DNA from: JANSWY01 sp965243755
GTDB taxonomy: Bacteria > Bacteroidota > Bacteroidia > Cytophagales > Cyclobacteriaceae
Direction of reading: 5' to 3'
NCBI GenBank assembly: GCA_965243755.1
Contig: CBDEVW010000001.1
Span: forward strand, 186,001-250,000
Length of the DNA stretch: 64,000 bases
Each line of letters opens with the position of its first letter. Position 1 is the stretch's first letter. Of the stretch, positions 1-8,000 are shown in pieces. Below the pieces are notes generated by a model, which was not told the origin of the DNA, did not search any database, and worked only from the letters and a program-made list of their open reading frames with translations. Made by a program: the position numbers and the translations under genes.

Positions 1-2
1 TA

Positions 3-581
3 ATTTCCAAAGCTGATTTAAGAGAATATAGAAATCAAGGCAGATCGTTCAGTAAGAGTGTAACTGATAGCTTGAATGAATGGGTAAATGAGTCCAAGGC
101 CAATAAAGTCACCATTTTTCTATCTCATAAACATGATGAAGATGAGGAACTGGATGCAGCAATTACTTTGCTAAAGAACTTGGGAGTTGAAATATATGTT
201 GATTGGCAAGACGATGAAATGCCAAAAAATACCAATGGCTATACTGCAAGAATGATAAAGAAAAAAATTCGGGAAAATGATAAGTTCATATTGTTAGCCA
301 CAGAGGCTGCCGTAGCGTCTAAATGGTGCAATTGGGAATTAGGATATGGGGATTCTCAGAAGTATAAAAAGCATCTTGCGATATTCCCAATTCGTAACTC
401 ATTCGACCCTAATTTTTCTGGAAATGAATATCTCGCTATTTATCCCTCAATCGAAAAAGAAAGTGGAAAATCAAAAGATTTAGCAGGTAATTACATTCCT
501 GAGGGATATTATGTATTTGATCCTCCTGATAAAGATGGCAACCGAAGATTTGAAAGCTTAAGAAATTGGCTAAATTCATAA
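3..581 (+). CDS. TIR-domain protein, 5' end outside window
   Basis: This is a Toll/interleukin-1 receptor (TIR) domain protein, a family that in bacteria often cleaves NAD+ or makes signal nucleotides in anti-phage defence. The frame stays open to the window edge, so the true start lies upstream; a TTG at 72 is only the first in-window candidate. The visible sequence has strand A as VTIFLSHKHDED. The alpha-D region has KWCNWELGYGD, where the Glu of W-x-x-W-E fits the catalytic Glu of NADase-type TIRs. A segment before the TIR (SKADLREYRNQ) resembles the lead-in of other stand-alone bacterial TIR proteins. The stop is three bases from the next gene, a small membrane protein, which suggests co-transcription. 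The TIR fold call is firm; enzymatic activity is inference. Confidence 0.85.
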   Translation: MSKADLREYRNQGRSFSKSVTDSLNEWVNESKANKVTIFLSHKHDEDEELDAAITLLKNLGVEIYVDWQDDEMPKNTNGYTARMIKKKIRENDKFILLATEAAVASKWCNWELGYGDSQKYKKHLAIFPIRNSFDPNFSGNEYLAIYPSIEKESGKSKDLAGNYIPEGYYVFDPPDKDGNRRFESLRNWLNS

Positions 582-584
582 TAA

Positions 585-986
585 ATGGAAAACAAAAGAA
601 AACACTTAGAATTCATTCAAAATATTATTACCAGAATGAACTCTAACTCATTTATGTTAAAAGGGTGGGCTATCACCCTAGTTTCAGCATTATTTGCTCT
701 GGCTGCAAAAGATGCAAACATTAATTATGTTCTGGTTTCATATATTGTTATTCCTGTTTTTTGGATTTTAGATGGGTTTTACATCTCCCAGGAAAGACAA
801 TTTAGATCACTATTTAATGATGTTAGGTCTGTGAAGGAAGAAAATATCAATTTTGATCTAAGCACGGCCAATTATAATACAGGAAGAAATACATGGTTTA
901 ATGGTATTTTCTCAAAAACATTAATCCCTTTTTATGGAATTTCTACAATAGCTACTTTGATAGTAATGTTTCTTATTTCTAACTAG
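585..986 (+). CDS. Small three-helix membrane protein, partner of TIR gene
   Basis: This 133-aa protein has no assigned function that I can name. Hydrophobic segments lie at about residues 26-42, 47-64 and 112-131, with a charged, soluble loop of about 45 residues between helices 2 and 3. A conserved-looking block reads FWILDGFYISQERQFRSLF after helix 2. The gene starts 3 bp after the TIR stop, so the two are probably translated together. Small multi-helix membrane proteins next to signal-making enzymes are often effectors that damage the membrane in abortive infection; that role is inferred from context only. A decayed second copy of the same gene lies directly downstream at 1072-1295. Confidence 0.8.
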   Translation: MENKRKHLEFIQNIITRMNSNSFMLKGWAITLVSALFALAAKDANINYVLVSYIVIPVFWILDGFYISQERQFRSLFNDVRSVKEENINFDLSTANYNTGRNTWFNGIFSKTLIPFYGISTIATLIVMFLISN

Positions 987-1071
987 AAATTGAAATAGTA
1001 GTCATGAATTAATTGAATTTGAATGTTTTAATATCTAATGTACCCTTATTACCTGTTTATCAACCCAAACA

Positions 1072-1295
1072 TTTTGGCTACTTTATAGCTTCTATCCTGG
1101 TCAAAAAAGAAAAGTACTTCGCCTCGTATGACAAGGTACGTAATACGGAAGAATCAAGTATTTTTCAAAATGATTACTAACGAGTTCGAAGCTGGAAGGA
1201 ACCGTTGGATTGTATCGTTCTTTTCACTGACATTAATTGTTTTCTATAGTGCTCTTTTATCAGCCACTGGTGCAGTGATTTTCCTAACCGATTAA
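1072..1295 (+). pseudogene. Frameshifted relic of the 3-TM membrane protein
   Basis: Three fragments in three reading frames match successive parts of the intact neighbour at 585-986. Frame 1 from 1072 reads FWLLYSFYPGQKRKVLRLV then a stop, against FWILDGFYISQERQFRSLF. A second frame around 1124-1176 reads SYDKVRNTEESSIF, against FNDVRSVKEENINF. A third, from an ATG at 1170, reads AGRNRWIVSFFSLTLIVFYS and ends at 1295, against TGRNTWFNGIFSKTLIPFYG. The matches are in order and at the right spacing, so this is a duplicated gene broken by at least two frameshifts. The rest of 987-1374 shows no coding feature. Confidence 0.75.
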
Positions 1296-1374
1296 TAGAA
1301 AATACCTACTTATGGGTATTGTGTTTGGAAGAGTTTTTTGATCAATTTACTCTTAATAAACTTGTGGCCATGAT

Positions 1375-2667
1375 ATGAATCGACTTCAAGATGGTATTCA
1401 ATTGATTATTCAAGCAGAGAGACAGGGATATTTCGAGTGTCGAGCTTTTATCGAAATGCCTAACATTAATCCAAGCTATATTGTTCTAGTTGGCGATGGC
1501 ACCTCTGATTCTCTTAAGCTGATTCGTAAGCTGGAGTTATCAATCACAAGAGAAATTACTCACCTGAATCCAAGATCAAAAAAGTCGCCTACTCCACCAT
1601 GTGGTGGAAATATTGATAACTGTTTATCTTGTCACGCAAATCAGACTACTAACTGCAAGAGACTGCTTATTCTTGTAGGAGGTAATAATGATGATCCCCT
1701 ACCGCCAACTGACAATTTCGATAATTGGTTGAGAAATAAGTCGTATGACTTTGTTATTCCGGTATTACATCGATCAAAAGAAAAGAATCTACGAACGATA
1801 CTTAGGAAGCCCTTTGCACCTAGTAATGCTGTTTTTTACGATCAAAATATCAGTGAAGTTTCACCTGCTATTTTATCAAGTGCTGGTCTTACTTCCGATG
1901 AACATAAGGTTTTCATTAGCTATAGGAGAAAGGATTCGGAGTATTTAGCTAAGCAACTTTTTGATGGATTGACTTATGAAGGGTTTGATGTATTTCTTGA
2001 TAGGTTTAGTGTGCCTCCTGGTGTTGACTTTCAAAGAAAATTAACTGCAGAATTGGCCGACAAAGCAATGTTGGTGGTCATTGAATCTGCCACCTTTCAG
2101 GAATCCGAATGGACGATGTATGAAATTGACTATGCAATTAAACATCGCTTAGGGTTGTTCGCGGTAACTCCTTTGGGTGGAAAAGCATTACCCTCGATAA
2201 GTGAAAATTCAAGAGCTAGAATACGTTCAATTGATTTTAAGAAAAATAAGAAAAAATTAAAAAAAGGTGCTGTCAAAGAGGTTGTAAGAAGAATCATAAT
2301 TGAACATGGGAGAAAGTTAATTTGGAGATCCCAGGTTTTACATCTTTCCATGGAAAATTCACTGTACCTTCAAGGTATCAGGAATCTTACAACCGACAAT
2401 CAAAATTTTATTATTTTGGAAAATGGGGGAACTAGGTATTCTATTAATTTAACCACAAGGCCACCATCTGTCAAAGATTTTCTGAATTCCAGTAAACATT
2501 CAGTTCCAAATAGTATAGACAAGCCAGTTATTGTAGGACCTATTAGTAGCCAGGATTTATCTAAGAAGAAAGAATTATTATGGCTTAGTGGCGTGAGTAA
2601 GATATTCCATAAAGATGAAGGTCAAATGAAGAAATTGGCAAAACATATAGCTAGGAATAATTTGTAA
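1375..2667 (+). CDS. TIR protein with N-terminal Cys-rich domain
   Basis: This 430-aa protein has a central TIR domain at about residues 177-310. Strand A is VFISYRRKDSEYLAK, the BB loop is around FSVPPGVDF, and E250 in W246-x-x-x-E250 is the expected catalytic glutamate. The N-terminal 170 residues are a separate domain I do not recognise; it carries a cysteine cluster (C76, C83, C86, C94, with C-x2-C inside) that could bind zinc. About 120 C-terminal residues have no clear assignment. The stop is 2 bp from the start of a SLOG-domain gene. By analogy with Thoeris (TIR makes a NAD-derived signal, a SLOG domain senses it), this may be the signal producer; that is inference. Confidence 0.85.
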   Translation: MNRLQDGIQLIIQAERQGYFECRAFIEMPNINPSYIVLVGDGTSDSLKLIRKLELSITREITHLNPRSKKSPTPPCGGNIDNCLSCHANQTTNCKRLLILVGGNNDDPLPPTDNFDNWLRNKSYDFVIPVLHRSKEKNLRTILRKPFAPSNAVFYDQNISEVSPAILSSAGLTSDEHKVFISYRRKDSEYLAKQLFDGLTYEGFDVFLDRFSVPPGVDFQRKLTAELADKAMLVVIESATFQESEWTMYEIDYAIKHRLGLFAVTPLGGKALPSISENSRARIRSIDFKKNKKKLKKGAVKEVVRRIIIEHGRKLIWRSQVLHLSMENSLYLQGIRNLTTDNQNFIILENGGTRYSINLTTRPPSVKDFLNSSKHSVPNSIDKPVIVGPISSQDLSKKKELLWLSGVSKIFHKDEGQMKKLAKHIARNNL

Positions 2668-2669
2668 GA

Positions 2670-3449
2670 ATGGGAAATAGTAAAACTATATTTCTTTCAG
2701 CAAGTATTCCGGACCATGAACGGGACCTTGAATATTATGGTGATTCAGATAGTTTGATTCAAATGAATGAAATTATTGTGAGTTTGACACGGGCTATTAT
2801 TGGAAGAAACGGAAAAATTGTTTTCGGTGGCCACCCTTCAATAACACCACTTGTTGGGATGGTTGCGTATGAATACTTGGACTTTACAGAAGTAGAAGGT
2901 CCATCATCATTTGAGCCAAATTTCAAGTTGGAAATTTATCAATCAGAAGCATTTCGGGGATTTCTCCCAGATACAACATGGCAATTATTTAAATCGGAGC
3001 TGGCTGAAATCAATTGGGTTGAAGCCGTTGATCGGGAAAGATATAATCCAGAAATAAATAAGCCTCAGTGTACAAAATCGTTAACTCTGATGAGAGAGAA
3101 TATGATCAAAAATTCTAATCCAGCAGCGATGATTATTGTTGGAGGTATGCAAGGAGTGGTTGAAGAAGCTCTGTTATTTGATTCAACTTTTCCTGGAAGG
3201 CCGATTTATGGATTTGAATATGGTTTACATATTGGTAATCAACTAAGAGAAAAGGTTGATCTAAACTTTTGGGATACAGAAATGTTGGAAATTCTTAGAT
3301 CTTACGATAGTAGGGAAAGGAAAGATGATTTCAGAGAAGAGATTTACAAAGAGTTTATTGAAAATGCAATTGAACCAATACCATATCCAATTATCTGTCA
3401 ATCTTTGGTAGATCAAATATTTGGGGATAGTAATAGTTTATTTAGGTAG
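2670..3449 (+). CDS. Stand-alone SLOG-domain protein (TPALS-like)
   Basis: This 259-aa protein matches the SLOG superfamily of Rossmann-like nucleotide-ligand sensors, most like the subfamily described as TIR- and PNP-associating SLOG. Diagnostic blocks are the start IFLSASIPDHERD, the GKIVFGGHPSITPLVG block at residues 48-63, and MIIVGGMQGVVEEALLF at about 154-170, where GG and the following Glu are the usual ligand-binding positions. It lies 2 bp behind the TIR gene, so the pair is almost certainly one transcript. In Thoeris ThsA a SLOG domain senses the TIR product and switches on a fused SIR2 NADase. Here no effector domain is fused, so either the SLOG acts on another protein or the pair depends on a separate effector. 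That mechanism is inferred. Confidence 0.8.
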   Translation: MGNSKTIFLSASIPDHERDLEYYGDSDSLIQMNEIIVSLTRAIIGRNGKIVFGGHPSITPLVGMVAYEYLDFTEVEGPSSFEPNFKLEIYQSEAFRGFLPDTTWQLFKSELAEINWVEAVDRERYNPEINKPQCTKSLTLMRENMIKNSNPAAMIIVGGMQGVVEEALLFDSTFPGRPIYGFEYGLHIGNQLREKVDLNFWDTEMLEILRSYDSRERKDDFREEIYKEFIENAIEPIPYPIICQSLVDQIFGDSNSLFR

Positions 3450-3640
3450 TGGTATATTTTTGAATCGATCTGCTTTAAGTAGTTCCTTAATCATTGTTGC
3501 TTTATTTGCTAATGGAATCTTGTAGTTCTTCTATTGAAGTATTATTAACTGCTAGTGGCCAATGATGGTCCATTAACTATTGCTACTTTTTTGATATTGG
3601 AGTCTTTTTTACCTGCGTGAGGGACCGTTAATGATCCCAA

Positions 3641-4441
3641 CTAGTCGAACCATATAAGACTAATGACATAACCATATGTATCCATGTAAAAACATTGTTC
3701 ATTCATAGGACGTGATCCATTTGATACGTAAAACCAATCTTCAGCAAAAACCTTCTCAATTTCTGTGAACTTTGAATCTTCTTTTAGGAAATATTCTCCT
3801 GCGACCGTTGTTGGAGGCAGTTTACTTCCTACTTTAAATCGAAATGGATATCTAGGAAAATCTTTACTTCTTAAAAACCACTTCACAATATTATCCTTTG
3901 AAACAACAACAAAAATTTCATGTGTTCCGACTTCTGCGAAACGAATAAGGGTTGCTAGAATGCTTGTTTGGAAAACATCAGATAATGAATAGATGGATTG
4001 AAAAGAAAACCTATCTCTGATAGATTCTTCTCTAAGTTTATTCTGTGGCATTAAAAGGCATGAGGCGAAATAATCAGCCTCCATCTCAACCAGATTGTTT
4101 CTAATTAGGCTTGTATGCGATGGATGAGGTTTAAATTTTCCTGACAATAGTCCATCTCTATGCTCATCAATAAAATAATGACCCAATTCGTGAGCGAGAG
4201 TGAATCTTCCTCTTTTACTTTCCCTGTGGTTACCCCTATCAATATTTAAGTGAATATGAAACCTGTTTGAATCAAACACAAGCATACCATCAAAATGATT
4301 CTCATAATGATCATAGTACACTGAAACTTCCTCCTCTCTGTACAGTTTTTCAAGGTCTGTAACAGGGCTAACCGTGTTTTCCAGTAAAAGAAATTGAGTG
4401 AATTTCTCAATTTTCTTCTTTCTCTGAATTGGAATTTCCAT
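3641..4441 (-). CDS. ImmA/IrrE-family metallopeptidase
   Basis: This 266-aa protein carries the zincin motif HELGH at residues 84-88 and a downstream acidic metal ligand in VEMEADYFASCLLMP. This pattern defines the ImmA/IrrE (COG2856) family, peptidases that usually cut a repressor or other regulator to switch on a stress or mobile-element response. It is the last gene of a minus-strand operon; its start overlaps the end of the 114-aa gene by 35 bp. The first gene of the operon is a sigma factor, so a regulatory cascade in which peptidase and sigma factor act together is plausible. The substrate is unknown. The gene converges with the TIR-SLOG operon, with 190 bp between them and no clear terminator. 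Confidence 0.85.
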   Translation of the reverse strand: MEIPIQRKKKIEKFTQFLLLENTVSPVTDLEKLYREEEVSVYYDHYENHFDGMLVFDSNRFHIHLNIDRGNHRESKRGRFTLAHELGHYFIDEHRDGLLSGKFKPHPSHTSLIRNNLVEMEADYFASCLLMPQNKLREESIRDRFSFQSIYSLSDVFQTSILATLIRFAEVGTHEIFVVVSKDNIVKWFLRSKDFPRYPFRFKVGSKLPPTTVAGEYFLKEDSKFTEIEKVFAEDWFYVSNGSRPMNEQCFYMDTYGYVISLIWFD

Positions 4442-4751
4442 TTGAGTCTTGATTCTTTTTCATTTTCTGAATAATGTGATCAGGGATGTCTTGAAATTTC
4501 CGTGCAGCCATTTTCCAATTCTCATAAGTGTCATTATCGTCTTGCTGTGGTTCAATTGAAATACTATGACTTTCACCCTTTATAATTTTTTCTGGATCCA
4601 CTATTTCTCCTGAAAGTTTATGATCAAAGTCTGAGTATAATTTCTCAAATCTAGCTAACTCAGTCCGATTTCTAGGGAATAAGAAACCAGTTGAACCAAG
4701 CCATTCATTAACATTCTCTGGGGTAATATCGTGTTTCTTATTCTTAGCCAT
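4407..4751 (-). CDS. Hypothetical 114-aa protein between sigma factor and peptidase
   Basis: The protein is charged and soluble, with no signal peptide or membrane segment. An N-terminal stretch (ITPENVNEWLGSTGFLFPRNRTELARFEKLY) is rich in helix formers, and the C-terminus is low-complexity, rich in Asn, Ser, Glu and Lys. I do not recognise the family. It overlaps the upstream sigma gene by 8 bp and the downstream peptidase gene by 35 bp, which is typical of tight translational coupling. As the middle member of a sigma / small protein / ImmA-IrrE operon it could be an anti-sigma-like partner or the peptidase substrate. Both are guesses from position. Confidence 0.7.
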   Translation of the reverse strand: MAKNKKHDITPENVNEWLGSTGFLFPRNRTELARFEKLYSDFDHKLSGEIVDPEKIIKGESHSISIEPQQDDNDTYENWKMAARKFQDIPDHIIQKMKKNQDSNGNSNSEKEEN

Positions 4752-5394
4752 AAATCTCCAAGTATTCCTCTATTTTGTTTTTGGCTTCATTGTAATAGTA
4801 TCTTACAGTATTTTGAGTTAGTCCCAATTCATCCCTTAGCTTTTTATATAAGTGGCCAGGAAGATTATGACCAGGATGGCGATTGGCTTCATAGGTCAAG
4901 TATATTATTTTATGCTTTTCAGTGAGTCTGTCAAGTGCTTTACTGACAATGTCCATGCGCTTTTTTAAGATCCCTCTTTTTTCCACAGAAATGCCATCAA
5001 GGTTGTACTCTGGAAAGGAGTATTTAATTTCTTCGTCTCCATTGTAAGGAGACAGCTGTTCGTTTCTCCAGTTGCTAATTTCGTTCTCTGCAAAACCATA
5101 TAAATAAAATTTCAGACCATCGTCTATATTTTTGGCATTTGATTTTTCATGGTCATACCTTGGGTACTTCCAGAATCTCTCAAACGTACGCTGAGCAATA
5201 ATTGCAGCTACCTGTTTGTCATAACCTCTCTTACTACAGATTATTTCACATTTGGATACTACATCATCTCTGAAACGGAAACAGAATACTATGAATGCTG
5301 CTTCAGCTGCTTTTGCATACTCTGGCTGATCCTTCCACTTGATAATTTCAAGTAGGTCCTCAGTCTTTTCATCCTTGTATTCCTGCCAGTTCAA
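4744..5394 (-). CDS. Sigma-70-like RNA polymerase sigma factor
   Basis: This 216-aa protein has the two-part layout of ECF-type sigma factors. An N-terminal helical part (about residues 25-125) contains FERFWKYPRY and FAENEISNWRNEQ, typical of region 2. A C-terminal region 4 helix-turn-helix (about 150-212) reads ALDRLTEKHKIIYLTYE followed by LGLTQNTVRYYYNEAKNKI. It heads a three-gene minus-strand operon with the 114-aa protein and an ImmA/IrrE peptidase. The start at 5394 lies 16 bp from a perfect inverted repeat at 5410-5441 that may control this operon and the divergent YegP-like gene. The family is clear; its target promoters are unknown. Confidence 0.8.
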   Translation of the reverse strand: MNWQEYKDEKTEDLLEIIKWKDQPEYAKAAEAAFIVFCFRFRDDVVSKCEIICSKRGYDKQVAAIIAQRTFERFWKYPRYDHEKSNAKNIDDGLKFYLYGFAENEISNWRNEQLSPYNGDEEIKYSFPEYNLDGISVEKRGILKKRMDIVSKALDRLTEKHKIIYLTYEANRHPGHNLPGHLYKKLRDELGLTQNTVRYYYNEAKNKIEEYLEIYG

Positions 5395-5409
5395 ATGCTA
5401 TTCATAGAT

Positions 5410-5441
5410 ATACCAAAAAGCGTTGGTAACGATTTTGGTAT
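5410..5441. promoter_or_regulatory. Inverted repeat in divergent promoter region
   Basis: ATACCAAAA at 5410-5418 and TTTTGGTAT at 5433-5441 are exact reverse complements, 14 bp apart. They sit in the 86-bp gap between the sigma-factor operon (minus strand, start 5394) and the YegP-like gene (plus strand, start 5481). The centre-to-centre spacing of about 23 bp suits a dimeric regulator binding two helical turns apart. The regulator is not known. Confidence 0.5.
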
Positions 5442-5480
5442 AAGGGTGGATATTATGTTGTATTAAAAATTGATAAAAAA

Positions 5481-5834
5481 ATGAATAATCCAAAATTTCA
5501 AATTTTCAAAAGTTCCAGCAATGGACAGTATTACTATCGATTAAGAGCAAAAAATGGTGAAATCATTCTGAGCGGTGAGGGTTACACAACTAAACAAAGC
5601 TGCTTAAATGGTGTGGCATCAGTCAGAACCAATGCTCCTTATGACAGTCGATATGACAGACGAACCTCACTAAATGGACAATACTATTTCAATTTAAAAG
5701 CTGTCAATGGAGAGATTATTGGAACTAGTGAAATGTATACCTCATCATACGGTAGAGAGAATGGGATATCTGCAGTCAAAAGAGATGCCCCAAGTGCCTC
5801 CGTTGAAGACCTAACCTTGGTAGGAGCATATTAA
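5481..5834 (+). CDS. YegP-like protein, two DUF1508 repeats
   Basis: The protein consists of two tandem copies of the short YegP/DUF1508 motif. Copy 1 (residues 4-52) reads FQIFKSSSNGQYYYRLRAKN, then GEIILSGEGY and VASVRTNAP. Copy 2 (about 58-106) repeats NGQYYFNLKAVNGEIIGTSE and AVKRDAP. Each repeat predicts a small beta-beta-beta-alpha unit. The family is widespread and small, and its role is not established as far as I know. The gene is divergent from the sigma-factor operon and 26 bp upstream of a membrane-protein gene, so the two probably share a transcript. Confidence 0.85.
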   Translation: MNNPKFQIFKSSSNGQYYYRLRAKNGEIILSGEGYTTKQSCLNGVASVRTNAPYDSRYDRRTSLNGQYYFNLKAVNGEIIGTSEMYTSSYGRENGISAVKRDAPSASVEDLTLVGAY

Positions 5835-5860
5835 TGCTCTTACCTTTTAAACCGAATTGA

Positions 5861-6679
5861 ATGATGGAGAACAGCTTTATTATCAATACTTTAAGCGGGA
5901 TAATTGCTGGTTTTATTTCAGGCCTTGCCGTTACCTGGATTTCCAGACTTTTTACTAAAAAGAATATTCAGCCTCAGTTTAATCATTCCATATCACATGT
6001 AAGAGTAGAGGTCACCAAGATCATTAAAAAAGAAGTAGTTACAGGACCCAACAGGAACGTAGTTGATACCGGCAATGCATCAAACAATGGCTTTGAGCTT
6101 ATGATAATTGTACTTGGAGTATTGCTCTATTTGACCTATTCATTCCTAAGATATGTAGACCTGGTATTGATGAGTTTTCAATTCTTTATTTCTGGGATCA
6201 TTTCGTTTCTAATGATGACATTGGTTAATCAATATCTGAACAAAGTAATTGCCGGAAATGGATGGAAAGTGATGTTCATATTCATCAGTCTGCTTTCAAC
6301 CTTGGGTTTTTATTGTCTTTATTTAATTAAGTATCCTTTTGTCTCAGAATACAGTATTCAAAGGTGGCCTCAGATTGCGAATGCTGACAGTTTTGAGGGT
6401 TTCATAAAAGCTGGAGGTTGGAAGACACTTTGGTTTACCTATCAGCTACTTGGAGTTATTTCATTGTTTGGAAGTCTTATTATACCAATTCCATCTTTGA
6501 TCTACTATAATGCTGCTGTATGGACTTTAAAGAACCCTTCTAATAGGTTCTTTCGATGGTTGGTGAGTGTATCGGCTGGATATAACAAAATTTGGATAAT
6601 TCTTGTGGCAAGTTTTACATTATGTATAATAGCATTTTTACTGATAAGCGGGCTAGCTTTCCAATGGCTAAATCACTAA
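5861..6679 (+). CDS. Hypothetical multi-pass membrane protein
   Basis: This 272-aa protein has about six hydrophobic segments, near residues 8-28, 78-97, 101-121, 133-156, 190-216 and 244-266. A soluble loop of about 45 residues after the first helix contains charged, beta-prone sequence (VRVEVTKIIKKEVV). No transporter or enzyme motif is visible and I cannot assign a family. The start uses the first of two tandem ATGs; the second, at 5864, is equally possible. It follows the YegP-like gene by 26 bp. A link to membrane stress or defence is possible from the neighbourhood but unsupported by sequence. Confidence 0.7.
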   Translation: MMENSFIINTLSGIIAGFISGLAVTWISRLFTKKNIQPQFNHSISHVRVEVTKIIKKEVVTGPNRNVVDTGNASNNGFELMIIVLGVLLYLTYSFLRYVDLVLMSFQFFISGIISFLMMTLVNQYLNKVIAGNGWKVMFIFISLLSTLGFYCLYLIKYPFVSEYSIQRWPQIANADSFEGFIKAGGWKTLWFTYQLLGVISLFGSLIIPIPSLIYYNAAVWTLKNPSNRFFRWLVSVSAGYNKIWIILVASFTLCIIAFLLISGLAFQWLNH

Positions 6680-6819
6680 AAAACAACTACCTACCTTAAC
6701 CATTATCTTGTGATATGATCTCTTCATAGTTATACTTTCGCCATCTACCTTTTTACCTCCTAATATGGAGATAAACCTTAATTGGCATAACTTTATATTT
6801 TATTAACCGTAAGACTATT

Positions 6820-6855
6820 ATGTCACATTATAACTAATTTGTTTTTATGTGACAT
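6820..6855. promoter_or_regulatory. Operator-like inverted repeat before XRE-peptidase gene
   Basis: ATGTCACAT at 6820-6828 and ATGTGACAT at 6847-6855 are exact reverse complements with centres 27 bp apart. The flanks are also similar (TATTATGTCACATTA and TTTTATGTGACATTA). The pair lies 48-83 bp upstream of the ATG at 6903, where an autorepressor of a toxin-antitoxin operon normally binds. The XRE domain of that gene is the obvious candidate ligand; this is inference. Confidence 0.55.
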
Positions 6856-6902
6856 TATTAATAAATTTGACAAAGCATGAAAAAAAACCATAAACTATAA
6901 AT

Positions 6903-8000
6903 ATGAAATCGATTGATCCCAAAGAATTATTTGCCCGGAATTTGTCATACTTAAGGTCCACAAAAAGTATGTCGCAGGGAAGGTTAGCGGAATTAATTGG
7001 AGTCAGCCAGAAAACAATATTGCGATATGAAAGTGGCAGTTTCAATCCGAAAATGGATGTGGTGGTGGCTCTTGCAAGTGCGTTAGATGTGAAAATCGAT
7101 GACTTTTTTAATGTGGACTTGAAAAAGGAATCAATGTTCAATGTTGATTTCAACATTACCGGTATTTCAAATAAGATACATGGATTCAATTATCGTGAAG
7201 AAGAAAAAATTTCTGAGGAACTGAAGTGTCAAATAAAAGAAATTACCATCGACCGACTAGTTAAATGTCATGAGCTTTTTGATTTATTAAATGTGGATAT
7301 GAAGTTCACGAATCCTCTACATACTTTCAAATCAATAAAATCAACCAAGGACGCTGAAAAAGCAGCGATACGTGTCAGGAAGAGATGGAATCTTGGTGAC
7401 ATGCCGATTCTGTCTGTAGTTAGCACATTAGAAAATCATGGAATTAATGTTATTGAGGTATCTGTATCTGACGAGTTCGAAGGTTTAAGTGCTTACATAA
7501 ATGAAATACCAATAATCGTTTTAAATGATGAGGTAAATGAAAAAACAAGAAGAAGATTTACTGCATTGCATGAATTAGGTCATTTGATTCTGGAGCTTGC
7601 TGAAGACCTGTCCTACAATGAGATTGAAAGAATATGCGATGCGTTTGCTGCAGCGATGCTCCTTCCCAAGGACCTTTTAATTGCTGAATTAGGTAGTAAA
7701 CGGACACGAATATCCAAGAAAGAACTCAAAGCCGTGAAACAGAAATACGGGATCTCAGTGAGATCACTCTTAGTGGGTGCTGCTTATGCTGATATTATTC
7801 AGTGGGATGAATACCATGAGCTGAAAGACACATTGGTAGATCTTGGTAAGTATGAAGGAGACGAAAATTCTACAAAGTATCAACAGTTAGTATTTCGAGG
7901 AATTGCTGAGGGACAATTGTCGCCTGGTAAAGCAAAATACTTCTCAGGCATTGGCCGGACGGCTTATGACTCAATTAAAAATGATTTAGAATTTGGATAA
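6903..8000 (+). CDS. XRE regulator fused to ImmA/IrrE peptidase (antitoxin-like)
   Basis: This 365-aa protein has an N-terminal XRE/Cro helix-turn-helix at about residues 10-68 (MSQGRLAELIGVSQKTILRY). Its peptidase domain is COG2856-type, with HELGH at 223-227 and a downstream acidic pair near 241-246 as the third metal ligand. Such fusions often pair with a small toxin and repress their own promoter; cleavage of the protein or a partner may release the toxin. The next gene, a PIN-like protein, starts on the last base of this gene's stop (8000), so the two are translationally coupled. The inverted repeat at 6820-6855 is a likely autoregulatory site. Domain calls are firm and the antitoxin role is inferred from gene order. 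Confidence 0.85.
   Translation: MKSIDPKELFARNLSYLRSTKSMSQGRLAELIGVSQKTILRYESGSFNPKMDVVVALASALDVKIDDFFNVDLKKESMFNVDFNITGISNKIHGFNYREEEKISEELKCQIKEITIDRLVKCHELFDLLNVDMKFTNPLHTFKSIKSTKDAEKAAIRVRKRWNLGDMPILSVVSTLENHGINVIEVSVSDEFEGLSAYINEIPIIVLNDEVNEKTRRRFTALHELGHLILELAEDLSYNEIERICDAFAAAMLLPKDLLIAELGSKRTRISKKELKAVKQKYGISVRSLLVGAAYADIIQWDEYHELKDTLVDLGKYEGDENSTKYQQLVFRGIAEGQLSPGKAKYFSGIGRTAYDSIKNDLEFG

Noticed and set aside
6845..7189. Minus-strand frame opposite the XRE-peptidase gene
   Set aside because: It overlaps the HTH-coding part of a well-supported gene and matches no family.
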